This document shows, piece by piece, positions 1 to 9,401 of a stretch of 24,192 bases of DNA. Made by a program: the position numbers and the translations under genes. Location: contig LRSR01013664.1 of the NCBI GenBank assembly GCA_001579985.1, positions 1 through 24,192 of the forward strand. The letters run 5' to 3'. Every line of letters begins with the position of its first letter. Position 1 is the first letter of the stretch. Below the pieces are notes generated by a model, which was given only the letters and a program-made list of their open reading frames with translations, made no database searches and was not told the DNA's origin. The DNA comes from Hypsibius dujardini. Its lineage: Eukaryota; Tardigrada; Eutardigrada; Parachela; Hypsibiidae.

Positions 1-430
1 TCATGCCAAAAAAACGGGTAGCCAAAAAAACGGTTATAGACATACTGCTTAAGGAAGTCAACCGACAACGTGTTGGCGTTTCCTGCGTTCAAACATTACA
101 CAAATTTCTTATTATGACGTTAATTGTGACTCGCTCATACTCTACAGTTGAATCCTTTTCCGGAAAATTACACCCTTTTTTATGTGCTGAAGAACGATTT
201 TCTTTCCGCGACCTTTAGTGTGTGGACGACTGATGACAATGAGCGACATTCTTAGCTTATTCTCTTGCTTGTATCATAAAAGAGAACTCTCGGATTATTT
301 TCAGAATCGTATTATTTCACATTTGTTATGAAGCTTGCTGCTAGTCGGGATAACCGTACTACCGTAATATATTATTTGAAATAAAAGTTCAAAATGTTAC
401 TGCCGTGAAACATAGAAGCACATCGAAAAG
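1..430. other. 3' flank of first receptor gene, no supported gene
   Basis: No gene is supported here. Positions 3-37 contain a 16-base unit with the core ccaaaaaaacgg, repeated twice in tandem. A 71-codon plus-strand frame from position 3 has no recognisable domain and mixed composition. The rest is unremarkable sequence downstream of the receptor stop at 431. I did not find a canonical AATAAA on the minus strand within this stretch, so the receptor's 3' end is not placed. Confidence 0.5.
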
Positions 431-1602
431 TCAATTGATTGAATAAACGTTCCGGTGCTCAAGAGACTCAGAATCTTTTGCCTGTATACCTTCCACCCTG
501 TCCGGGCGATGGTTTAACCTCCATCCTTGACGCTGCAGGATACGACGCAGTTCGAATCTGTAGTCTTGATTGAGGCAAATAAAGATGACCTAGGCAAAGC
601 ATCAACAACTCGTATAAATGGCAAGAAATAAAGTAGTTCACAAATATTCCTCAAAGTTAACCCAACAAGGCGGTTATGCCTTACCGGACTGAAGGCATAT
701 TGTGATACCAAACAGAGACGCATCCAGACGAGCAGTAACGGTTGCCGCTGAAACACCGTTCCACTGTCCATGGTAAGCAGGGCGTAAGTTGGCAGGTTGC
801 AGGCCACGCAGAACAGAAACGACACTAACAACATTCGTGCCACTCGCAAACGCCGTTTTTTCATCTGGACCAACCGCTGACGTTCGAAGACCATACTATT
901 GTTCATTGATACAGACACTTGTGTGGTCCGATAAGTTAAGGGATGACCTACAATTACGACCAGTACCCCACCGACTACTATGTAAGGCCCATACGCACTT
1001 AATCCGAGAAAGCAGTAGCTCGCGAGGTTGTTTAACTCCGGCACCATCGCGCAATGCCCCACCCCGGACATAATGAAGGAGCCCCGAAACCCTAGAGCAA
1101 ACGGCAGAACGGTGGCAATACCCATGCCCCAGCAAAAGGTCACCATCGCTCGAAACGGCCAAGGGGCAATCCATTTAGAGTAGCGGTACGGGAATATGAT
1201 GGCAACGAGGCGGTTGATGGCCAGCCAGGCCTCTGTCCAGTTGCTAGCGTAAACCGTGGCCGACTGGAGAGAGTGGATGTAGGAGCAGATATTGCTGGGC
1301 ACGGCCATGAACCAGTAAGCTTTCCCGTAGAGTACGACTGCGTTGATGGGGAAATGGATGCCGCACATGATGAGGCTGGTGATAAGGAGGTGGAGGATGA
1401 GGCTGCCGCAACCATTTCGGAGTTTCTTGTGGTTGGCGATGATACGGATGAGGAGGGCATTGCTAACGACTCCGAAGAGGCTGAAGGTGATGAGCACGAT
1501 AAACCATGGTGTTAGTTGACCACGCAGAGCACCGGGGTTGTATTGCCAGGATGTGGTTGTGTTCCATGAGGCTATAGTTTCATTGAAGGAGGTATTGATC
1601 AT
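431..1602 (-). CDS. Class A (rhodopsin-like) orphan GPCR, paralogue A, two exons
   Basis: Seven-transmembrane receptor of 358 residues, acting at the plasma membrane; its ligand cannot be read from the sequence. Exon 1 is 1602-685, the intron is 684-590 (GTAAGG...CCTAG), and exon 2 is 589-431 ending in TGA. TM segments lie at about 32-56, 67-90, 102-134, 151-171, 195-220, 255-277 and 288-310. The N-terminus has N-glycosylation sequons (NTS, NET, NTT). Cys106 and Cys184 can form the usual TM3-ECL2 disulfide. TM1 has the GVVSN motif. DRY is replaced by NRL (130-132), the TM2 Asp is absent, and NPxxY reads SPVIF (305-309). Exon 2 supplies helix 8 (NQDYRFELRRIL). I chose the start at 1602 because it aligns with the paralogue; an in-frame Met at 1650 would add 16 residues. 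Seen: motifs and splice sites. Inferred: expression and function. Confidence 0.9.
590..684 (-). other. Intron splitting the NPxxY motif of receptor A
   Basis: This is a 95-base phase-0 GT-AG intron lying directly after the Pro of the TM7 motif. If it is not removed, translation runs to 514 with a tail that resembles no helix 8. With removal, the downstream residues read VIFICLNQDYR, the expected end of TM7 and helix 8. Confidence 0.88.
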
Positions 1603-2664
1603 TTTTCCGGTATTTGTACTTTGCAATAAAAACCGGTACTTATTATTCAACGTATAAATAATTTTTTTCTGTCTCGTTTACAGAAAAGGGCGAAGGTGCT
1701 AAATTGTCTGTGCTTTAGTAAATGTGGATCTTCAAAAAGGAGACCTCGGAAGCGGGATCGGTTTATAGGTGGAAATCTGAGGTATGCAGTGACATTTGAC
1801 CAGTGACATTTCCTTGCAATGCCCCATTGTAACGGGCAGGAAGTCTGTCAATTGAAAGGGCTACACTGTAGTTTGTATTCTTTCGGAGCGCAATCTCCTT
1901 CGACATTTCTGAAAGGCACACACTATTTCTAGAATAAGCTGAACTTGAATAGGGTTAGCTACATTTTCAAAGTACCGTACCCATAAGAGTAATGTACTCT
2001 TAGGGGAATTGTGGAAATTTCTTTGAGGGGAGCGCGTGTTTATTTGATTTTGGTCTTCAGTCTTTCAAAGAACAGCGGCCCTCCCAATTTCTGTCAACAA
2101 ACCAGCGAAATGATTATAGATATATCTAAATACCAAACCAAGATCTACCAGACGCAAACAGTGTTAATAAGTTTTAATGTGATAAGTTCCAGCACGTTCT
2201 CTTTCATCCTTTCCCGGATCTAAAGGTCAATTAAAATGCGGCATTTCGAACGACCTTCCGCGCATTGCCCTATCTGTAAAACACTGTACACAGATTGGCA
2301 GCTTCTTTTTCCACCTATTTTGCTGCTTAAATTTCGGCCTTAAGGCAATTTCTGTGACAACAAAAGGTTACGTAAAAATGGCTGCCGTGCAAGGAGCATG
2401 ATCCGAACCCTCTGGCCTGTCATGACGCACATTGTGCTTCTGCCTTGGACCTCTCAAACATTACATAAACATTTTTTTGTTGACGGTCGAGCCTGGATCA
2501 GCATTGCCCAATCGTGGGGGCCAGGGGATGTTTCCATATTTCATAAACTGGATTTTCCCTGTAAATGTCCATATCAACGTTTAGCTTGGGCGAAATAGCA
2601 GAGCAAACGTTCATTACCAGACGGACAAATTGGTTATCGCGGTCAAATTACCATGTCGCTACTT
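1603..2664. other. Intergenic region between the two tandem receptor genes
   Basis: This stretch is upstream of receptor A and downstream of receptor B, both on the minus strand. No coding frame here has recognisable content. A minus-strand TATAAA lies at 1764-1769, about 160 bases before the receptor A start, and is only a weak promoter candidate. The segment around 2400-2640 resembles 4110-4620 in patches (for example ttttccctg-aaatgt blocks), consistent with it being the upstream flank of one duplicated unit. Confidence 0.5.
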
Positions 2665-3813
2665 TTACAAATTCGACTCCTTTTGGGCCCGTAACAGAGT
2701 GCCAGAATCTTTTGGGCAAATACTTCCGCCCTGTTCCGTGAAAGAGCCCAACCTCCGTCCTGGACGTGTGACGATGCGGCGCAATTCCGCCCGATAGTCT
2801 TGGTTGAAGCACAGGAAAATAATCTAAACCAACAAAATAATACAAATTAGTATGGAAATAATTGTCGCAATACCGTTATGTTAAGTCCGCACGAAAAGCT
2901 CAAGAACAATCCGCCTTACCGGACTGAAAGCGTACTGCGATATTAAAGATAGGCGCATCCAGACGAAGATTAATGGATGGCGTACCAACACCCTCGCACC
3001 CAGCGACAGAAGTGCGTAAGTCGGAATGTTACAGACAAGGCAAAAGACAAACGAGACGAGCAACATTCGTGCCACGCGAAAACGTCGGGATCTTAGTTGA
3101 ATCGTCGGTGCACTTTGCGCTACCTCCTGCTTATCAGCCGGGGCGGTCACTTTTACGGTACGAAAAGTCATCGAGTGACCCAGGATGACAACCAGCACGA
3201 CACCCACTATAATGTACGGTCCATACGCGCTCACTCCAAGAAAGATGATGCTCACAAGGCTCCTAGCTCCAGGCATCATCGCGCAATGGCCCAAACCGGA
3301 CATTACGAAGGAGCCTGCGAAACCCAGAGCAATCGGCAGTACGGTGGCAATACCCATACCCCAGCTAAAGGCCACCATCGCTCGGAACGGCCAAGGGGCA
3401 ACCCATTTCGGGTAGTGGTATGGGAATATGATGGCGACGAGGCGATTAATGGCCAACCAGGCCTCTGTCCAGTTGCTGGCGTTGGCCGTGGCAACTTGGA
3501 TGGAGTATATATAGGTGCAAATATTGCTGGGCACGGCCACGAACCAGTAAGCTTTCCCGTAGATTACGACAGCGTTGATAGGGAAATGGATGCCGCACAT
3601 AATAAGGCTGGTAATGAGGAGGTGGATGATGAGTCGGCTACAATCGTTTCGGAGTTTCTTGTGGTTGGCGATGATGCGGAGGAGAAGGGCATTGCTGATG
3701 ATTCCGAAGAGGCTGAAGGTGATGAGCAGGACAAACCACGCAGTTAACTGACCGTGAAGGGCTTCGGAGTTGTCGTGCAACAGAGTGGTTCCGTTTGGGG
3801 TGCTGTTAGTCAT
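2665..3813 (-). CDS. Class A orphan GPCR, paralogue B, two exons
   Basis: Receptor of 350 residues, closely related to the gene at 431-1602. Exon 1 is 3813-2920, the intron is 2919-2824 (GTAAGG...TTTAG), and exon 2 is 2823-2665 ending in TAA. Exon 2 is 159 bases in both paralogues and the introns are 96 and 95 bases. TM helices align one to one with paralogue A. DRY is again NRL (123-125), Cys99 and Cys177 are the disulfide pair, TM6 has CNIPTY, and NPxxY reads SPIIF (297-301), followed by helix 8 NQDYRAELRRI. The N-terminus carries NST and NGT sequons. The Met at 3813 matches paralogue A's start; an upstream in-frame Met at 3975 adds 54 residues without receptor-like character. Loop 3 is the most divergent part. 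The ligand is unknown. Confidence 0.9.
2824..2919 (-). other. Intron splitting the NPxxY motif of receptor B
   Basis: A 96-base phase-0 GT-AG intron at exactly the same codon boundary as in paralogue A (SP|IIF). Reading through it would stop within 13 codons at 2881-2883, before any helix 8. Confidence 0.88.
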
Positions 3814-5906
3814 TTTGAAGTTTAAACTAGGTGGATTTCTGGCTCGTGTGAAATACTTGTTATATAAAATACACCGACGTAGTAATTCGGGTCTTGTGCT
3901 GTGGCCGACCCAGTGCTTCCCTTCTATGTCAAAGAGGGTCTCTGCGGGCACTGAATTTATATACGGCAAAGCCAAGGATTCGGTGATCTTTGCTTATTAT
4001 CGGGCACTGACCGTGACCGAGTGTAACGTTACGTTGAAAATGTCTTGCCGTGAGCAAAATTGTCTGATATGAACTCTTCTAACATTTTTGGGAACATTTC
4101 TGGGATGTCATGGTTTAACCCCAGGCATGACATGACCTCTGTGCATTGCCTTTGGAACCTGGCAAAGTTATCGGAATAAATGTCAGTTTCCGTTCCCTCC
4201 AAGCTCTTATTGGTAATGTATGTACAGTTACGTGTATTCCAAAATATACAATCAATCGATCAATGACATGGAACGTATACATTTCCTCATTTCAACTCCT
4301 TTCAGTTCTTCTTCAAATGAGTATTTCGAGAAAACTCAACTGAGACACTAAATTGTGTGTGCGATCTGTAGTGAAAACTAAATATTGTTGATTTGAAGTC
4401 GGCCGTTTGAAACTTTGAGGGAAAGGGGAAGTAATTCTATCTTAAGACATTCTGATAGGGAAACCCGTTCCCCCAAGGTCAAGATCTAGTAATTTTCCCT
4501 GCAAATGTTTGTCAAGCCTTTCCGCTTAGCTGCGCGTTTCCGAAGTAACGATTGACGCCATAGCTACTCAGATTTCGGCAGTTTACCAGAGCCATTACCA
4601 CCAAGTAGAGAGCCGTCATGAATACGTCGGGTATCTCGGAGGTGCGATCGTTACATTAACTCCACAGACCTGGATCATCCTTGGGGCGAGGTCCGACTTT
4701 GTCAAATTATTCTGTGACCTACATATCTATATATATATATGATACTGCACATGGTGCATATGCATTAGAATGATTAGCAGTAGAACCAGATTACAAACAT
4801 ATAACCAATATCGGTCCACCCATCGGAGGGCACGAGTCTCATCATCAACTTCAACTCATCAAAATGACGCAACAGCAAAAAATTTCAACTGACCAAGTAG
4901 CAAATTGATGACAGAGTAATTTAACACTGAATCTTTAGTTCATTTTAGAGATCGGAAATTCTGTTGAGTTTCAGCTTCCTTCCTCTACGCGCTTGTATTA
5001 CGCGTGGCCGAAAGTAATTTACAGTAACTGAGCGCGTCTATGTTGGCCTTTTTGTATCTTGTCTTCTTTGTAAATAGTTGGTTGACCTATGTCGAACTTT
5101 CCGTTTTCTGCTTGGTTAGTTCATTGTTCATTTCATCTGGGTGGGCTGACACTTACAAATTATGAAAGGATGAGTCGCTGTGTCCCCATCAGCCAAAGCA
5201 AGAGCATTTACTGCAATTCGTCCATCAAGGTTGTTTTCGTTTGGCGGTGCAGATTGTGTTTGACACGCCACCTGTGCCCCTCACTAACTTAGATTGGCGC
5301 ACTTTTGGCCATAAAACAAGGTGGCCAGAGGCCAGAGTTATGAGCAAATTCCAAGAGGCTATGCCCGCTTTTTATAGTAATCTTTTATAAATTAATACAC
5401 TATACCTGCTTTCTGTTTGCGGATTCCGAAAAATAATTTTGCTGATGGCATTCGATTACAGACTGATAAAGGTGTCAATCCTCATGGGTTCAATGTTCCT
5501 TCATCTGCGCAAGAAGCGTTTTAGCACGCACAGTAAAGGAGCACACGCAAGCCGTAGTACAAACTATTCAATCCGGCAATTTCATCACTTCCTGTTATTA
5601 AGTGTTTATGGGATTTGACTTTTGCCTACTCTATTCAAAACAGCTTCTTTTTAATTCCATGTACAAAATTTGACTCTGTTTTCATACCAACAGATTCTCA
5701 GAGAACAGACTGGATGACGTACATCCCAAGCATGTACATCTCGATCATTAGAGCAAAAATCCGCTTACAAATCCATCATTTTGTTAACGAAGCATATCAA
5801 TATAGAATAATGCAATCAAAAATTATTCTGCTTCCGAAGCGCTACGCCGGTTGATCTGCTCTTGCGAACCCATCCTCGGTTACATATACATTCTGCACGG
5901 AACATA
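3814..5906. other. Intergenic region between head-to-head receptor genes B and C
   Basis: About 2.1 kb lies between the divergent starts at 3813 (minus) and 5907 (plus), so it should contain both promoters. It has a short TA-dinucleotide run at 4722-4741. Patches at 4110-4180 and 4490-4620 resemble the upstream flank of paralogue A. No coding frame is convincing; the plus-strand frame 5615-5854 has no recognisable domain. Confidence 0.5.
3956..3964 (-). promoter_or_regulatory. Candidate TATA box for receptor B
   Basis: The minus strand reads TATATAAAT, about 145 bases before the chosen start codon, which would imply a 5' UTR of roughly 115 bases. Another TATA-like run lies at 3858-3870. Only the motif and its position support this. 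Confidence 0.3.
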
Positions 5907-7200
5907 ATGGAGCTTAATGTTACGAGCAACCTCACTAGTAGTAAGGGTACAATCAATGCCACTGTAAAGTCTCACGAACTTTTGTGGTGGACAGCTTCGA
6001 TTCTCGGCCTGAACTTTGCCGGAGCGCTGGCCAACATCCTCCTCCTACTGGTCATGACCGTCTACAAACCGCTCCGTCAGTCGTCCAGCTGCGCCCTCCT
6101 AGTCCACTGCATCGTCATTGATCTGTACCAGACGGTTGTGGCTGTTCCCGCCCAAATCATTCCCGTCTACATGGGACCGACACACCGCCTGCCGACCTTC
6201 TACTGTCGCACCCTGCCCCTGCTGGTCTTCTCGACGTCCTGGGCCAGCATGCATGCCTCCTGTGCCCTGGCCATGCATCGCCTTGTGGCCACCGTGCTAC
6301 CACATCGCTACGCTGCCTTTACCAAAAGATCATCCTTAGCCCTGATGATCCTGGTACCGTGGGTGCTCTCCCTGTGCATCGCCATGTTTCCGACGGTCGA
6401 ATACGGTATGAAGGTTGTGGTCAGTCCGGTTAACGGAGGATGCACGACGGTGGCCGTCGGAACGCAGACAGTCTTTACCATGTACACCGTCATTGGGACG
6501 TACCTTCCCACGGTGGTTATTGGGCTGTGCTATGTGGGTATCGTGCTGAAGAGCTTGATGGAAATGCATGGCCGTAGTAGACCGATATCCCAAGCGACTG
6601 CGCTGCGAAGACGGTCGGAGATTTCGCTGACGTTGTTCGTGTCCTTCCTGTGGCACTGCATCACGCTGTATCCCATGATGATTGCCGTGACCTTCTATCC
6701 CGGGGTATATTCCCGGAATGTGCAGCTGCAGTTGGCGCTGAAAGGGATGATTAACGTTTTCAGTGCAGTCAATCCGGTATGTCGTATTGAAAAACATGCT
6801 CGGTTTGACGGAAGAGGTGTACGAGATTTTCCGCATGAGCGAGAGATGTATTCTAAGCCAAAAACCAATTATGGCAACGTGACAAAGGCTTTTCCGAAAT
6901 CTTTTTGAGGGCACTGAATTTCTCTGAAATTGCTTTAAAATTGTGTTCTGGATATTAAATCAGAATGGACCAGTCATGCGTTACTCTATATAGCCTTTGT
7001 CTACAGCAAAATATAACTGGCGAGGACAGTGATGACGCAACCTTAAGCATCCCACGATAAGCTCCATGTACAAAGTGTGTAATTTGCAGGTATTTTATTG
7101 GACTAGCAGCAGGCTGTTCCAGAATGGCCTGAAAGAAGTGTTGGGATGCCGGTGGACATGGGCTCAAGCACGAAGCAGGATATCGCCTGTCTCCAAGTAA
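5907..7200 (+). CDS. Class A orphan GPCR, divergent third receptor, two exons
   Basis: Seven-transmembrane receptor of 326 residues. Exon 1 is 5907-6776, the intron is 6777-7089 (GTATGT...TTTGCAG), and exon 2 is 7090-7200 ending in TAA. The start context cataATGG is good, and three sequons (NVT, NLT, NAT) follow. A Met at 5862 would add 15 residues. TM1 has GALAN, TM2 keeps its Asp (D72), DRY is replaced by HRL (124-126), and Cys100/Cys179 form the expected pair. Trp152 marks TM4 and Pro256 marks TM6. The intron falls after NP, and exon 2 begins VFY, giving a proper NPVFY (289-293), then a helix 8 ending in a Cys suited to palmitoylation (VLGC). Without splicing, the reading frame loses this motif. 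It shares the intron position with the tandem pair but little sequence. The ligand is unknown. Confidence 0.87.
6777..7089 (+). other. Intron splitting the NPxxY motif of receptor C
   Basis: A 313-base phase-0 GT-AG intron (donor GTATGT, acceptor aatttgcag) at the same NP|xxY boundary as in the two minus-strand receptors. The frame that reads through it ends at 6908 with no TM7 or helix 8 character. Confidence 0.83.
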
Positions 7201-8960
7201 TGGCCGCGTTGTCTATCTGCTCCGGCCCTATGGATGATAATGCCGACTATACCCATTGATAATAAGCCGCTCTCATCATCCCCGAGCTGGAACGGAGACA
7301 TATCATATCGGAATTCTAATTTTGACAGGCCATGATTTAGCTTATCGTATTATTGTAATTGTCATTTTTTGGTAAGCCATATTTTCACTCTGCCTGACTA
7401 ATATGAACATTATAGGACCATGTGTGTCACAACTATGAACGCTAAACAAGGAATGCGTCGCTGTGGGCCTTGAAAAAAATGCGTGCTGCTATGATCTCTT
7501 GGTATTATAGTTAGTAGTCGATAAACCGTCCGGCGTATTTGGCATTGCAAACGGCGGAATTAATTCTCACGGACAGGGTCCTCACCTCACTAAATATATG
7601 ATGCTCTTCTGTTAAAATTCCGAGACATGAAACTTTTAATTCTAAGATCACTGGCACAGTCAATGGCCAACCAGGAAAAAATGTGTTTCAATAGAGAAAT
7701 GGCCTCTCTCAGTGCTTGCGGCTCTGGTATTTGGATGTGGAATTGTCGTGCCCTGATCCATCGTCGATCTTGACCCCACTATGGACTATCAGCCGAGTCC
7801 GGCAACATAAGAGCAGTCTCTTTTGCACACTGTAAAAAAGATCCCTTAAATATTTGATGTCAATGAAAACTTCCAGATGAAGCATATGGCATTTAATGCT
7901 ATTCTTATATTCTTACCAACTGGATTTTACACGGGAACCCTTGTAGAGTATGTTCTTTCTGGAAGGGCATAAGTTATGGGCTATAAAATGTTAATCAGTT
8001 CGTCCTGTGCAGTGTGCAGTATTATCAGTTGTTTGTGGTGGCTGTGACCTAATTTTCGGTTGGAACGGCGCGAGTGCTCCACGCAAGCTGGGGCGAAATA
8101 TACTTCAGATTTGCATTCCGGCGTCGCCTGATCTGGTCCTCTTAGGAAAGTGTTTCTACAGTCATGCCACACCCCAGACCCGAATGGTCACACCTCTCCA
8201 GGTGAATGGCAAAATTTCTTGCCCCATTTTTAGACTTTAGAAACAGCAGGCAATTCCATCACCACGTAGAAGAATTACCTATTTCATATGTCCGTCTCTA
8301 TCTATTCATCAAGCTAGCCAAACGGTTGCGACAACGAGGACGCGATCAAGGAACATAATTACAGATGTGGCAGCTGGTTCGGCTGTAAGAAAATGGACGA
8401 TGAATGCTTCTTGTAATTTCAGAAAAATACCTGCTCTGACGACAACGGATGGTGGTGCTAGTTAACTTATGACTCGTAAGTATATGGCATATGTATACAT
8501 GCGTCCTAGACAACACGTTTCATGTGCGTTTTATAGTAATGGATGCTGTTTAATATAGACCTCTATTTTAGTCCGAATTATAAACGCATCAAGTACGCAG
8601 CCAAGGTGAGTGGGTCTACGGTGGCGGACAAATAATATGCAATGGACTAGAGCACCACCAAAGACCTACCTCATGTCTGTTCTACATTAATTGCTGTCAT
8701 ATAACGTAAATTCTGATCAACATCTTTCTATGAGGGCAGTTCGGTTCAATGTTATATTTCGGTTTCAACGAATTCATGAACGTCTCAAGTGAAGTGGGAT
8801 CAATTTTTTAGGGAAAAAGTGACCTAAGATGAAGTGAGCTAATATATGATGAATGGGGGTATTTATCGAGTTTTTATGGATCTTTATCCTTATTTTCAGA
8901 ATAAATATTTTCGTGCAAATAAAAGTTGTGCCAAGTACTGTCAAATCAGATCAATCAATC

Positions 8961-9047
8961 GACAGACAAAGAGACGGAGAGACAGATAAACAAAGTGACG
9001 GAAAGAGAGAACAGATAAACAGACAGACAGACAGACAGACAGGCAAG

Positions 9048-9079
<32 letters not shown>

Positions 9080-9104
9080 TAGACAGACAGACAGACAGAC
9101 AGAT
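8961..9104. repeat. GACA tetranucleotide microsatellite
   Basis: Interrupted tandem gaca/caga repeats, purest from about 9019 to 9103, with single-base variants (gataaaca, ggcaag, gatag). Long open frames over it, rich in QTDR or CLSV, are artefacts of the repeat. Confidence 0.95.
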
Positions 9105-9182
9105 TATTTTTGTATATTTTGAATAGATTACATATATACTAATACAAGTCAAAACATCCCGAGGTTACAACGGAAATACATC

Positions 9183-9188
9183 TTTATT
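9183..9188 (-). terminator. Candidate polyadenylation signal of the myosin gene
   Basis: The minus strand reads AATAAA about 215 bases past the myosin stop codon, and ATTAAA lies at 9205-9210. Either would give a 3' UTR of roughly 200-240 bases. No cleavage-site evidence is available. Confidence 0.5.
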
Positions 9189-9401
9189 ATCTTTTCCACT
9201 TATTTTTAATGATGTGCAGAGAAGTGAAAGTTCACCAAATAGAAAATATATCTCTGAAACGCCGGTCAAATATGAGTAGTCTGCGAAAAGGACGATCGTC
9301 GCTTTCTCAAGCCAGAATCATTTACACAGCTCTAAAAAATGCATACTCTTCAGATTTGTTAGGATTTCAGAAAGGTCGAAAAAAGTTTGTCCTGCAGTCG
9401 C

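Larger units (their letters stand above)
7201..9401. other. Intergenic region between receptor C and the myosin 3' end
   Basis: I recognise no gene. It contains a GACA array (8961-9104), two minus-strand polyadenylation-signal candidates (9183-9188 and 9205-9210), and a cysteine-rich open stretch (8318-8461, see findings). I found no AATAAA on the plus strand close to the receptor stop at 7200. Confidence 0.5.

Noticed and set aside
3-218. 71-codon plus-strand frame starting MPKKRVAKKT
   Set aside because: No domain, arbitrary composition, and the apparent basic start comes from a short duplicated ccaaaaaaacgg repeat.
548-566. tRNA B-box-like gttcgaatc
   Set aside because: It lies within receptor A's second exon. 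No A box, acceptor stem or cloverleaf surrounds it.
514-684. Continuation of receptor A's open frame past TM7 as its real C-terminus
   Set aside because: It contains a good donor and acceptor. Splicing instead gives a canonical TM7 end and helix 8, mirrored in paralogue B.
3097-3747. 216-codon plus-strand frame opposite receptor B
   Set aside because: Antisense shadow of a well-supported receptor exon; a similar shadow occurs opposite paralogue A.
6777-6908. Frameshifted tail of receptor C, suggesting a pseudogene
   Set aside because: A GTATGT donor after NP and a TTTGCAG acceptor at 7089 restore NPVFY and helix 8, so no frameshift is needed.
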